Source: Druceiella hillmani | Lineage: Eukaryota; Arthropoda; Insecta; Lepidoptera; Hepialidae | DNA: 64,000 nucleotides | Assembly (NCBI GenBank): GCA_039881145.1 | Contig: JAYKKI010000052.1 | Span: forward strand, 13,271,001-13,335,000 | Direction of reading: 5' to 3' | Part shown: piece by piece, positions 23,400 through 35,599 of the stretch | Numbering within the stretch: position 1 is the stretch's first letter | Layout of the letters: each line of letters opens with the position of its first letter | Translations under genes and position numbers: made by a program | Notes under the pieces: model-generated | Databases searched by the model: none | What the model was told of the DNA's origin: nothing | What the model saw: only the letters and a program-made list of their open reading frames with translations

Positions 23400-25500
23400 A
23401 TCCGTTTTTTTTTAAATTACGAGCTTTAAAATTATATATCTTTAAAATCTACCAAATTAGGAAAATTTGTGTTATAAATAATATTCTTCACACGTTTAGA
23501 CTCTTTGGGAAATACGTGTCATAAAATAATAATTTTAAATTTGTTTAACTAATACAGAGTAAATATTGCAAATGAAACTGTAAAAAACAAATTAAATTAT
23601 TTTTATAATATCAAATTGAATACTTAGATAACAATTTCTAAATGTATATGCTTATATCGTAACAACCGGTTTTAATCATTTTTTTCCATAAAAATGTTTA
23701 CTATCAGAATAAAACCTTGTTAATTTTCACAATTATTTCTTGAATAGTATTGATTCACAGGAAAAAATTCCCACGAAATGTTCTTCTTTTACTGCTTGAA
23801 GACTGTTCCGTAACTTCGTTTTATGGTATCTTCTTAGCCACAAAACTAAGTTAGGAAACAGCAGAGTGAGAAGAAATTGTTTCCAGCTGTTTTTTAACGT
23901 TTATACTTTTTACATTTTTCTACTAGCTGTATGACCAAAGGTGCAGTAAAGGATTTTGTTTTTCATCGATTTTAAGAGAAAAAATATTCAATATTGAAAT
24001 AATATTAATAAATTAAAAAAAGCTAAAGAGTGCGCTTTTGGTTTCGTCAACTATCCTGATGTAATATATATGATATAATATGTATTTTAAGAACGTTCAA
24101 ATTAAATTCTCCAAACCAAATAAAATCTGGAATGCGAGCTATGATCACCATGTCGGATGCATAAAGATTCTTACTTTATTTGAAGTAATAATATCCAATT
24201 ATATAAAATAAAATTATTGCATTTTGATCATTCGAAATTTCAATCTATTTTTCTTGGGACAGTCCATTTATGTCCTACTGATTCCGACTTATTGAGAGAT
24301 AATCATGTCGAAACTACATGTTATAGGTAGACTAACCATTTTGAATAAAAGAAAGGTGGGTCTTGTGTGGTGGTAACAAATTGAAATAAAAACTATCTAT
24401 GGAAACGTATTTTATTTACTTCTATAATTAAAATCAAACTAACAAATCGGCCAAGTGCGAGTTTTTCTCACTCGTCAATGATTTCATACATTTAAAGTGA
24501 AATTACTTTTATAAATAATCTCTAATACGGACTTCAAAGCTTAATAAATATTTAATAATGCTTAATATGATTACATAAGGGGGACATATATATTGTTATT
24601 AATATCCCAAAACTGACATTTAGTATCATCGTTATACTTTGATTAAAATGTTTTTTTTAGGTTTCTAAAATCTTATTCTTCATAAATTTAGTAGTTTCGG
24701 CAATAAGTAAGGAGAGGCGACATACTTCTTCACATAATTTTGAGTATGCTTCTGGAGATATACTCTACCAAATGAAAATATATTTTTTGAAACCTTTACT
24801 CGTTTTAAGTCACTTCAAATGATATCCTATATTTAAAAATAAATTTAAAAATGGTGTCTCAGTTTTCGATTCGCTAAAAATCTTCATAAAATTAGCATAG
24901 AAATATTTTATTTTTAATATAAGAAAAAAGGATGTGGCACACGAACAGGCTAACACGTAGTGATCTTACAAGTGTTTCGTTTTTCCTTGTTAAGTACGGA
25001 GCCCTAGGAATTATGTATGCATATCGACAACTCCAAGAAAAAGACTTACGCCGAGCAATATTTTCAAAAATTAGTAAAAATATTAAATTTTTGGGAAATT
25101 ATTTTTCAATATTTATAAACATATTTTATGTCTACTGAGGTAATTAAAAATTGTCGATCAGATAGCAGTTTTGGTAAAAAAATTAACATGGATATAATTA
25201 TAATTAAAGACTATCAAAAAGTAATTTACCCTTTCTTCCTTTTGTCTCTCAACAAGGTATTACCAGCTTTTTAGTCCAATTAAAACAGCCATGTTTGATC
25301 AATTATCCTTTTAGCCATTTTAATTAAAGGATATAATTACATTTTAGATATAATCAAAGTTTTATCCAATCTTTCCAGTGTCTATGACGAAATAGAAAAT
25401 ATTGACTTATAAAGTTGACTCTCCGTATTCATATCCGGAGGTATACTTGTATACCTCCATAGTAGTAAGTAAGCGAAAGAATTTTTTTCTTTCGCATTTC
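23400..25500 (+). repeat. Module D, copy 3 (most complete), with interspersed element
   Basis: Reference copy of module D. It includes AATCGGCCAAGTGCGAG at 24,445-24,461 and the other end at about 24,935-25,030, whose minus strand reads CTAGGGCTCCGTACTTAAC, CAAGGAAAAACGAAACACTT and GATCACTACGTG. These are the two ends of an arthropod interspersed element I recognise from memory. No protein is encoded between them. Short palindrome at 25,437-25,458. Confidence 0.7.
25437..25458. repeat. Perfect 10-bp inverted repeat, 2-nt spacer
   Basis: GGAGGTATAC, TT, GTATACCTCC. The matching copy at 37,925-37,945 has only the right arm (GTATACCTCC). Confidence 0.95.
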
Positions 25501-26290
25501 ATAGTAAGAAAAAGTACATAATATTAACTTTTAATTATTTCTATACACTAACATATTATTTATTTTTTATTAATAATCCATACCAATAACTGTACAGGTT
25601 TAGATATCCCTCGGTATCCGTCCATTCGTCACAGGCATACCATGGAATATTTTACTCTGAAAGCTGAAATTTCGCATAGCCATAAGAAGTTGGAGCTCCA
25701 ATTGAACATATGAATTTTAGTGTTGATGTTAAGGGTATATTAAAAGAGTGTAATGGGGAGTTAAAAGTAATTTTTTAAATCAACGTGATGTTATGAAATT
25801 AACGCTTTTTCGTAAACATTTAAAATTGTGTTATTTGTTTTTTTTCTTAGAAAATTTTCTTTCCTAAAAAAAAATTATAAAATATTATTCACAAAATTGA
25901 CGAATATTGAAGTTACAGTGTAGGCTGAAAAGAAATTATGATATTTGCATTGTATTCGACATTTTCATTTTCGACTAAAAATTTGGCTGCATATTTTGTT
26001 TTACGCCTTAGCTCTATTTTCATCAGGGTGTAAAAAAAAGTTTAGAATACAATCAATCAATTATTAAAAAACATTTTATGTATTTGACATACTTGTTTTG
26101 GTACAATTCAGTAAGTAAAAAGATCTGGACATAAATAAATATGAAGAATTTATGTCATGGAAAACATTGTAAAAATGCGTCTAAGAGTTAATTTTGGATA
26201 TGTTATAAGTGGATATATTAAAAATTGTAAATTTGGTTAAATAAGATAATGGTACAAAAATAGTTCTTTTTCTGTTTATTTCTGACAAAC
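25500..26290 (+). repeat. Module E, copy 3
   Basis: In step with 16,430-17,270: TATTATTTATTTTTTATTAA, CCGTCCATTCGTCACAGG, AAGGGTATATTAAAAG, and a GGACATAAATAAATATGAAG passage. No gene. Confidence 0.8.
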
Positions 26291-28050
26291 TACAGTTATC
26301 CCACACCGTCACATCGTATTTTTATAATTATCGAACTTGTTTCTAAACTTGACAGTTTTTATTTAAACAAAGTATACAAGTTGAAAACTCTCACAAAACA
26401 AACAACAATTACTATAATACATTTACCAAATATTTTAATTTAAAATTCCCATTTGTTTTAATGAGAATCCGCGAGATCTCTAAACGGTCGAGATGGATTG
26501 CAAAGAGAAACTTTGACCTTGAGGGATTTTCTTTTTGGCGTCAGGTGGATGTCGGCGTTTAAATTACGAGTATTTACTTTAAAAAAATGCTGCTGTACGG
26601 CGAAAAAAATGGCACAAAGTTGTTCCTCTGAGGGCAAAGTGTCGGTGGCGCTAGTTTCGTTTATCGTAATCTATTTTACACTCAACTGGAAGGCGTGGAA
26701 CCAATTTGAAGATTTTTGACGTAATCATTTTGTCGTTATTCTAAAAATTTGTTATGGCTTCTAAAAGTCGAAACTCGCTCGCATTCGTTTCTAGAAGCGA
26801 AGCGATTTTAAAAAAAATACTTTTAACTCGTAACTCACTTCATAGCAAATAAAATGTAAGCTCAAGAAAAGTTTGGGAAATGTTAAATATGTTTGTACCG
26901 AAGATATTTGGAGATATTCTGTTGACGAATAAGTATAATCACTTAAATATTTTATCTCAGTAACCAATAAATTTACACTCAGTTCACTTGTTACACATTT
27001 TACCTTTACCCTATAACTCGAAACATTTTTATTTATCCAATGAAGCAATATACTTTCTGCTACAACAGTAAATTTAGTTGAATTATGCAATTAAAACACC
27101 ATATAATTAATGAATCCCTGTCATTGTATTACATGAGAATTCGGGTCTCGTGGCGCTTGTGTATTTTCTGTCGTGTACTCATTGTTTTAAATTAACAAGA
27201 AGCAAAGTTTGCTTTAAGAAAATGTTACGAGTAGGTATGCTGAACAAATATGAAAAGGAAAATTACTGTTTGTATATATTTTCCCAGCGTGAAATTGGAA
27301 TATTATGTCAACATTGTTACACAATACACATAAGAGGAAAAGTAATACCAAGAGGTGTAAATTTATCTGTAATGAGTATGTGAAATTTTAGCTACTGGTT
27401 TTTATACGAGATATGTAAATTCTCACGAAAATCTTAGTTATTTGGATTTTATTTATTTCCCAAATAAATTCAATGAAGGTTAGATAACTATATTAGAATA
27501 ATGTGCTTAATCTTAATTAATTTGTGTATACCATTCTACAATTATTCTAGTAGTTTATGATGTTTTTTACGATCAAAGTTAAATGTTTTTTTTGTGACGT
27601 TGTAAATATTAAAACCTAATGAAATCAGAAGTGTAATAGAGATTATGTATCGACTTTTTGAACCATACTGCAATAAATTAAATGCCGTAATTTAAAAATA
27701 GTTAAAATGTGTAGATAATATATTCCAACACAATATCCAGCTTCAATATTTATCTTTGAATAGAGCGAGAGTCAAAAACACTATCATTTGAGTACAAGTT
27801 CTGCAAAGATTAAAACTCGTTTTTCAATTGGTATCTTGAATTTAAATTTTAAATCTCAACCATTCCTTACAAAATATATTGCCTTCATTGTTTGTAGACG
27901 AGAGTAAGAAGTTGAAAACATCGAATCTCATTAGTGCGATAAGAAGAATCAAGTGAGATCGAAGAGATTGGTGCTACTGATAGATTATTATTAAGATTAG
28001 GATGATGTGTAAATTTTTTTCCATCACAGTGGCATAATGTATAAAAAAAT
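26290..28050 (+). repeat. Module F, copy 3 (uninterrupted)
   Basis: Complete F without the hammerhead element: GATCTCTAAACGGTCGAGAT (26,473-26,492), GGATGTCGGCGTTTAAAT, ACACTCAACTGGAAGGCGTG, then TACCCTATAACTCGAAAC, GCAAAGTTTGCTTTAAGA and GAGCGAGAGTCAAAAACAC. Frames at 26,498-26,719 and 27,150-27,383 resemble those of copy 2. Confidence 0.8.
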
Positions 28051-28059
28051 CCCTGTTAA

Positions 28060-28205
28060 ATACCCGTTAAATAGCATAAAATGTAGGTTTTGGTATAACT
28101 GTACATGTAGACGTGCCCTTGGTGTCACGTAATGTCTCTGGTCTGGTCTTCCTTACCACTAACATGGAACTGAAAAGTTTAGATGTTTATAATCCAATAA
28201 CTTAC
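28060..28205 (+). repeat. Module G, copy 1
   Basis: Contains GACGTGCCCTTGGTGTCACG and TAATGTCTCTGGTCTGG, then AAGTTTAGATGTTTATAATC. The only other copy is 39,605-39,760. Function unknown. Confidence 0.75.
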
Positions 28206-28349
28206 GATCAACGAAATTACGATCAAATTAAGAACCCATTTATGTTGTAAACACATACATAAGATGGATTAAAGTATTTTTTCCGATATTGAATGATTTC
28301 GTCTTGAAAATGGCGTTTTTCGAGTATACTACGGTAATAAAGTAATTCA

Positions 28350-28640
28350 ATAAAAAGCATTTATATACTGTGCTGACATGTTTAATGTTAACGCGCAACA
28401 CACGACCGACTTTTGTATGCAGCGAGTCGGCGACGGTCGACTTTTGTCATAGGTAACCGCGTGTACGCTGCTGATTGAATATCTCCCTTTCTTGTCATCG
28501 TAGATTCAATAGTATGTTCTATCATTTCTTCCATTAGCGCGTTTTTTCTTTGTGACATTCGGATCGGCAAGAGTCGACCAATATCGATTCGATTATTTTA
28601 AGGACCGACTTTTGTAAGAGGCGTGAGTTAAAGTGTTAAA
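28350..28640 (+). repeat. Module H, copy 1
   Basis: A CpG-bearing block shared with 52,720-53,040: CATTTATATACTGTGCTGAC, GAATATCTCCC, TTTCTTCCATTAGCGCG, GACCGACTTTTGT and GTTAAATATTATATGTTCT. The minus-strand frame 28,388-28,570 reads MSQRKNALMEEMIEHTIEST; the second copy keeps an approximate match (KGDIQSA versus TGDIQSG) but has a stop, so it may be an old exon or a leader. Module A starts right after it. Confidence 0.55.
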
Positions 28641-31600
28641 TATTATATGTTCTGTTTTCTCAATTGTATTTTGTGTAAAAGTAAGACAATCATCCTTATA
28701 AATCCCACATTTACGTAATTAAATACATGCGTTATATATATTATACCATTTTTTTTTAAATAATAAAATCTTTTTCGTTAGCCCTCAAGAGATTTTACTC
28801 TTAAGCAATGTAAAAAGCAGTAAAGAGAGTTTAGGCAAATATTTCTTCTTACGTGGAAAGCAGATGTTTTAGAAATATGTTTCCTTAAAATTGATTCCAA
28901 CTTTATATAAATGCAATAAGTTAAAAATGTCCAGTCTAGAAAAATATCCTTTTGAAATGCATTGTCATGATGATTTAAGCAGAGACCGACCAAATATTAC
29001 AATTCATATTACAAATGCTAAATTGATTGTGTTTGCTTGTATCGCTTTAGCACCTCAATTAGTTAGAGTAACTCTAAAAGAATATACGTAAATGTAGCCT
29101 ATATCATGGAAATGAACATAAAACTGATATCTTTAATTAGAAATGGGTTATTTTTTATCACTAAAACTACTACTACCCCCTTGGGAATAAGTGCATAAAA
29201 ATAAGTGCATAAATAGAAGTATATATTAAATAATTTTAAATATGTTTTATTCTCATACTAACATCAATTAAAGTAAATATTTAAATTGTTTTTATTTTTA
29301 AAGTTCCGCTAGTTGAAAACACGTCCATACTGCAAGTTGCTTTTGAAATCAATTTTATATTTATTGCTCATTTTAAACGTTTATTTCTTTCATTATATAA
29401 TTACAGGACGCATTACACTACCTCTTTTAACTTGAAAATTTAAATTTACTCCAATAAAACTACAATAATCTTCGTTTGAACACTTTTCGCTAGGACTGGT
29501 CGACAATTGGATAGTCAAGTTGAAATCCCTCAATCAGGTTACGCTGTGAAAAGTTCTTGAAATATTTTTTTTTAATCTTTTCCTTGAAATATTATTTTTA
29601 AATATTTGTTTAGTTCATGTATCTGATACAGATATACATACTCGCTGCCTTCGCAAAATCTAGAAAGTATACCTTGTTAGAACATATAATGCATTCAGTT
29701 GCAGCATACAGTTTACAAAAACAAATGTAGAATTGTTAATTTCTGTACCAGCTCGCGTGATTGGTGGTGAACTTATTATGATTTGATCTATTGTTAGCAT
29801 ACTTGCTTACTAAGAAATAATTCTCACTATAAATTAGAAAATAATGTCACTATTGATTACATTTTATTGCTAAATATATAATATTGGAAATTAGTGAACA
29901 CATGATTTCGTTTTATCAGTCAGCTCATGTGGAAACAGAGTATCTTTAGATCATCTTAAAGCAAGAAGTTTTTTTTTCTTATATGAAATTATAATAGTAG
30001 CTCTGCAAGGGCATTCTGGTCTCCTTCACTCTTTATGAAGGAGACCGACAAAAGTCCATAAAGTTATGGAAAAGAATAAAAATAATTTATTCACTTTTCA
30101 TGTATTGAAATATCATACTTTTCTGCAAACTTAGAAACTAGGTTTACAGCTGCGATCTTTTTGCTAGCGAAACAATCTCCCGCGGCCAACCGCAGTGAAT
30201 CAAATAAGAAATGCATGTACTGTGGTAGACTATAAACGCTAATTTCAATAAGCAAAATGATGTAATGGCATCTATTGAGTTGGTAGGAAAGTAATAAGCG
30301 TTTTCAAAGTTTTTATTTTTTTCAGAAAGGGATAGAATTATATATACCGCAACAGTATAAAGTAATGGAGGTAAGCTATGTAAATATATGTCAACAGTTG
30401 TGGACCGCTTCAATATTTAGTAGAACATAGACCTGACAAACTAGCATAAATTTCTTTACGAATTTCGGTTATATCACTCAGCATCTGTAACTGCTAGAAA
30501 TATATGTGATGCAGAAGGTGGAGATGCGGTCTCTGGCGCAATTGCAAGATGTTAAATTCAGAGGTTTAAAAAAGGAAATGATTTAAAACGTTTTTCCCGT
30601 AGCGAATGACCAGTGGAAGTTTACATAGAACTTTAAAAAAAAACTAATTTAAAAAGATCCGCGTCTTATATCACGTTGCCTGGTAGCAGAGTTTAGTTGC
30701 AGTAATGTACAGGTATTGGAATACTTGCATTACTTGCGTAATGTGTGTAACCTAGTGGTGTATATACCGCATACCCTGACCACCGCTCACTTAGACTAAC
30801 ATGCCAACAAATGTATGAATTTTCTTTCTTTAAGACGCACCTACTATAAAATACCACAAAGGACTCAACAATATACTGCAATCAACCTTTACAGATAAAT
30901 ACAAAATAATCGTAAAAAAACCATAAAAATGTATTTCCTACACGACAACGTCCGGCCGCACATAGCTAACTTCGTCTGCCAGAAGTTACTGGATTTTCAT
31001 TGGTTTACTCTATTCTAGTAACCATACTCCCCTGACTTAAATAAATCTCCCTAACTTATATAAATAGATTTTGATCAATTCCGGTCCTTAAATAATCACA
31101 TCCAGGATAAGTAGTTTGATGATACAGTAAAGTTTTCGGCTTTCCTAAGTAAGTTTTTTGAGTCAAAACCCCGAAGTTTTTACGCAGAAAAGATCTACGC
31201 TTCACCTGCATATTAGCAATGGATTATAGGTAACAATTCTGCTAATTATACACAAGAATATCTAACAATTATAATGCTGAATACTTATCTACTAACGCAA
31301 TAAATCGAAAATATGAAGAAGTAAGCTTATTAAAAATATAGCATTTACGTCGGTCGTAAAACTTTGACTAGTTATTATAATCATAATTACACTATTACAT
31401 AGAGAAAATAACAAATTATATTTGAATCGCCAATAATACAAAGGAGAATCTTTGGATATGTTTATTAAAATTCAGGTTATTTTTCATGAAAGTTCGGAAA
31501 TATATACATAAATATGATATACTAATCCACGAAATTTGAAACAATTTGCTCGCCTGAGAGATATTCGAGACCTTTCTGTAACAATCCAGAAAAAACTGAA

Positions 31601-32558
31601 ATGCAATGTGTTTATTAGTTTTCAATTTAAAATTATCGAATAATCTCAAGATTTTTATACAGATGGCCAAATGTAATGATAAAGAAATGTGGCAACGGAA
31701 CAGATAAATTTGTACGTAAATTGGTCCACAAAGTTCCAACTTAGTCAGTTGCTTATTTAAAAGAAGTGAAATCTTCAAACCATTTTAAATACCATCTTGC
31801 TAATAATCGTATCTACAAACGAAGGCAATTAAAATATTAATAAAATTGAAAAATATTTTGTTTGATAATATATTTATTAACAAAATGTGTTCCGTGGTAA
31901 ATATGTTTGTTGAAATATTTCTATCATATTGTGTCATTTAAGCCTGCAACGTTATATTGCGTTAGTTTTTCTATTTAATTTCATGAATTTAAATTGTGAA
32001 AGGCAATAAATATGCCAGGATAAAATTGCAAAATAGTACAAAAATTAATTTCTTTACTTTTTGAAAACAGAGCAGAACAACAATTTAGATGGAACCACAT
32101 GCGACATAGATTGGCACGAACAAATTTGTTTATAGTAGGTACCATTATGTTCTTGTATATCAGAAATCATTTTTAAACACATTAAGAAAATAATATTGCT
32201 TTATATGAGCGGGAGTAAAACCTATTATATTTATGTGGCAAAAATGTTACATTTTTCAAGCTTTAATCTGCTTCTGGAAAAATCACCAAAAGCGAATCGA
32301 TCATTTTTAGAGTTTCATACCTTAAAAAGGGAAAAAACTGGAACCTTTGCAAGAGCACTCATGCCACATCCGTCTGTTTGTCTGTCACAGTGCTTTCTAT
32401 TGAAAACCGTGAAATTTAGCATAGTGACGAAACGTATTAACTAGGATATATTTGAACAGTTGATGCTTAAAAATATTTATGCAAAAATTGTACAAATGAA
32501 GAAACATAATTTTTCCTTTTTGTTGTGTGTAGAATCAATAAAGTATTTTTTTGTAAGT
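28640..32558 (+). repeat. Module A, copy 3
   Basis: In step with 1-3,475 and 7,140-11,040, with a deletion of the GC-richer patch (only 29,480-29,570 remains). Contains mariner fossil M2 and, at 32,310-32,480, a good copy of the interspersed element end (ACCTTAAAAAGGGAAAAAAC, CCGTCTGTTTGTCTGTCACA). The module continues past the hammerhead element to 33,560. Confidence 0.8.
30275..31300 (+). pseudogene. Mariner transposon fossil M2, both ends present
   Basis: 1,026 bp between TA dinucleotides. The left end TTGAGTTGGTAGGAAAGTAA and the degraded right end ACTTATCTACTAACGCAA are inverted relatives. Inside, TARNICDAEGG-like sequence (about 30,490-30,530), a PHTLTTAHLD stretch near 30,770, and FLHDNVRPHIAN (30,935-30,970) with the second catalytic aspartate codon at 30,944, followed by LLDFHWFTLF and a SPDLNxS-like remnant. 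Full elements of the mellifera group are about 1.3 kb, so roughly a fifth is lost. Many stops and shifts: dead. Confidence 0.9.
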
Positions 32559-32840
32559 TCTAGAGATATTGAATTAACGCCAAATATGCGTTAATTTTGT
32601 CGAAATTCATTATTCACAATTAAATGAAACTACGTGATGTAGTATTATTTCTACTTTCTTTAATTTCTTTACCACGACCTTGGTTTCGTTGTATTATAAC
32701 ATCTTCAGATGGGCTATTAGCAAAGATGGAAATAGCCCACCTGAAGGTGTTGTAATACAACGAAACCTAGCTCGTGGTAAAGAACTTAAAATAGAAATAC
32801 TACATCACGTAGTTTCATTTAATTGTGTCTAGAGATATTG
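32559..32840 (+). mobile_element. Hammerhead inverted element, copy 4, with 13-bp target duplication
   Basis: The element is 32,572-32,827 and is flanked by direct repeats TCTAGAGATATTG at 32,559-32,571 and 32,828-32,840. The related module A copy 1 has the uninterrupted site TCTAGAAGTATTG at about 3,469-3,482. Both arms carry a hammerhead-like motif; the plus-strand one (32,737-32,777) has core CTGAAGG and a broken stem III, and the minus-strand one (32,672-32,712) keeps the core but has a stem II mismatch. The left end has an extra AATTAACGCCAAATAT tip. Confidence 0.8.
32672..32712 (-). ncRNA. Hammerhead-like motif (copy 4, left arm)
   Basis: Minus strand: CCAT, CTGAAGA, stem II with one mismatch, GAAA, stem III ACC/GGT around AA, C, GTGG. 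Core conserved; probably weakened. Confidence 0.55.
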
Positions 32841-33560
32841 TTAACAATCTCTACGTTATTCTACTTAGAAGTCTTTTAATATAAAAACTTAGTGATATAA
32901 CATAGCAATCTTGTATTTTCATAATAATTATAAATGAAGAAAATCAAGAACTTAATTGTTTTTTTTCATTTTCTCTTTCCTAATGTCAAAAATATTAAAA
33001 ATATAGTATCAAACTACATTATTCGTCGAGCTGTATTAAAACTACGGTAATAAGTCTAAATTTCAATCTTTTAGAAATACACGATATTTTTATAAATTGT
33101 TTTAAATATTTTCAATGTGAAAAAAAAAATTAAACCGTTAAATGTTTGTACGTACCTTGTTTCTTGCTTAATCTTCATAGTGCGAATTTTGCTCGTATTT
33201 AAGGTGTTTTTTCTTTACCTAGAAAATGTGTTGTCAAGCTGAATTTTTCTATTTATTTTTTTAAATTTCTTACTATGACCATAATCAAGATGCTACGGCA
33301 CACAACGCGCTATTTCTATTATGTCTGTTATATTCTATGATTTATGCCTTAATTATGTCTTGAACAGGTAATGGTTTTCTTTTTCTTTTAATATTTCCGT
33401 TAACAACCAACCAAAAGTGTGTCAGAACACGCAGAGATAGAGGCCTAAAACTGTAAACACGTTACGACTCAGACAGATAGACGGATAGACGGACAGAAAT
33501 TATGAAAATAAGTTTATTTCTGTTCAAATTTTGGGATGCTAAAAACAAAAACAAATATGT
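32841..33560 (+). repeat. Module A, copy 3, end part
   Basis: Continues module A after the insertion and matches 3,475-3,610 only briefly. The rest is A+T-rich without a partner. 33,462-33,500 reads ACTCAGACAGATAGACGG then ATAGACGGACAG, the tetra-repeat tract seen in the interspersed element. No gene. Confidence 0.5.
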
Positions 33561-33569
33561 TTAAGTGAG

Positions 33570-35590
33570 TGGAAGCAATACTTCCTTGCAAATTATTTAA
33601 TTTAGTCACGGAGCAATTTGTCACATATTTGTTCAAAATATTACTGCAATTAAAAAGAACTGCAACGTATCGTAGTATCTAGAAACATTTACACGGTATC
33701 GAGATTAGCGAAATACTAAGTATTTTGACAAATCATTTATTTCAAAGGGCGCCCCGCCCGGAAGGCCCGCTTAGCGTTAAAAATAATCACAACACGTCTA
33801 CGGCATGCCATTCACTTGACGGCTGTCTTACGAGAGCTCATTATTGGGCACGATATCGATCCTTGTATAAAAATTCGCTCCAGAAACAAGCAATAAAGTG
33901 GTCAAAGGAGCGGCGTCAATTCGCTATATATTTTGAATACATTTCTTTAGGATGCCGACCTCATCTGAGGCGCTGTGTGTTGGTCTCTTTCAGGATGCTT
34001 GTGCAATACGACAGTACGACAGTATGACAGTATGAACTATGTACATCGCTGGCTGAATAGACGGTTATGGAAGTGGGTCATTATTTAGCTAGGATAGAAG
34101 ACGATCTTCGATGAAGAAAATTTTACTTTATTTTGATTGTTGAATATGTTAAGAAAGTATATGCAAATTAGGATATTGTGACATTTAAGGCACAAACAAA
34201 TTTCAGTTACGCAATTTAAGGGCTTAGATTTTTCAACACAGAAATTTTTATAAAGTAAGCCTAATTCCTTACAACGAAAAACGATTTCTCTATTTCTGAT
34301 CATTTTCAACATGTGCGACACCCGACCTCTGGAAGAGAGCTTTACATCAATCGTAGTCTATTTAAGTATGACTCAGATGCTTAACAGTTACTCACAAGTT
34401 GAATTTTCCTTCTATCGTAATATAAGAAAACCTACGTTTTATAACAGGGAATCATATATATTACATAATTCAGTGTCAGTCTCTAATAAATTTGATTTTC
34501 TATCACAATCTAAGCGCTTCACACACACACACACTACAGAAGTATATGGAGTCCAGTGAAATCCTTTGTTTTTGGCATCCTTAAAAAATTCGACGGGAGC
34601 TATGTCGGGAAATTTTGTGAGACCATTCGATATATCATGACGTCCCTTTTCCGTAGGTACTCCCCTAATTTCAACACTCAAACATTCTCATGATATAAAT
34701 AACATTTCGACGAATCAGAAAAGTTAACGTATATTAAGCAGGAGCACAAATTAGTTAAAATAAATTAATTATATTAAAATTATATTAAATTATATTAAAT
34801 TAGCTAAAATAATTAAACATTAATATAAATCCGTTTTTCGTATAAACAAAACAAATAGTGACAAAGTCCAAAATAAGCGCAATGTGATTTTTGATGTAAC
34901 TCAAAGAACAGAGCAAGTTTCGTAGTCATTGAAAGCACGCAGCAGCGCTTTACCTGTTATTAAAAAATGCAAGTTCAAACTTCACATAAATCACTAACGA
35001 TGATGTTTATTTCTATGGTATAGAAGTAAAATATTTCAGTCTATTCGCTAATAAATACATTTCATATGTTTGAAGTCACTGTAAAAACGTAGGACCATCA
35101 ATAATAATATGTGTGTGATTTATTACCTAGCACGTCAGCGTCACGTTTTGGCGGTAGAAATAATTATAACTCCGTATTTTTACAATTACTTATAAAAATA
35201 CGAACTTTTAAAATATACTTTTTTAAATAAATATGAGATGCAACATCTCATATAAAAATGTTCATTGCGATTTAAATTTGCCTTTGACAAATGATATGGT
35301 CTGTATATACACACGTATGAGGACACGTTACAGGTAGCAATTTTTGACTGATGTTATAAACTATAGGTAAGATCCAGAAATCAAATTATTACTACTTTTA
35401 AATATTGCTAAGAATTTAAATTAATGAGTCATGCCGATTCGTGATTAAATAATTTAAACGAATATAAATATATCACATTTGATATTTATTGATATTCTAA
35501 ATCACCATGAGTATTGGTGAAAGAATACACTTTTACAAATAATTTTGACTTACTGGTAAACTTGGCCTTCTTAGATTGAAAATTTCTAAT
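33570..35590 (+). repeat. Module B, copy 4
   Basis: GC-rich core 33,735-34,080 (GGGCGCCCCGCCCGGAAGG, AATAATCACAACACGTCTAC, GGCACGATATCGATCC), then AAGTATGACTCAGATGC, a short CA run (34,519-34,534), GGCATCCTTAAAAAATTCG, CTAGCACGTCAGCGTCACG. A 10-bp palindrome lies at 35,233-35,255. No conserved coding frame. Confidence 0.8.
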
Positions 35591-35599
35591 GATTACAAT

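Noticed and set aside
30275..31300. Active mariner transposon
   Set aside because: Both ends are present, but the frame is broken many times, about a fifth of the length is lost and not all three catalytic aspartates can be found.
1..33560. Module A or B as an LTR retrotransposon with long terminal repeats
   Set aside because: The repeats are direct and long, but no primer-binding site, polypurine tract, gag, protease or integrase motif was seen, and spacing between copies varies because of other modules.
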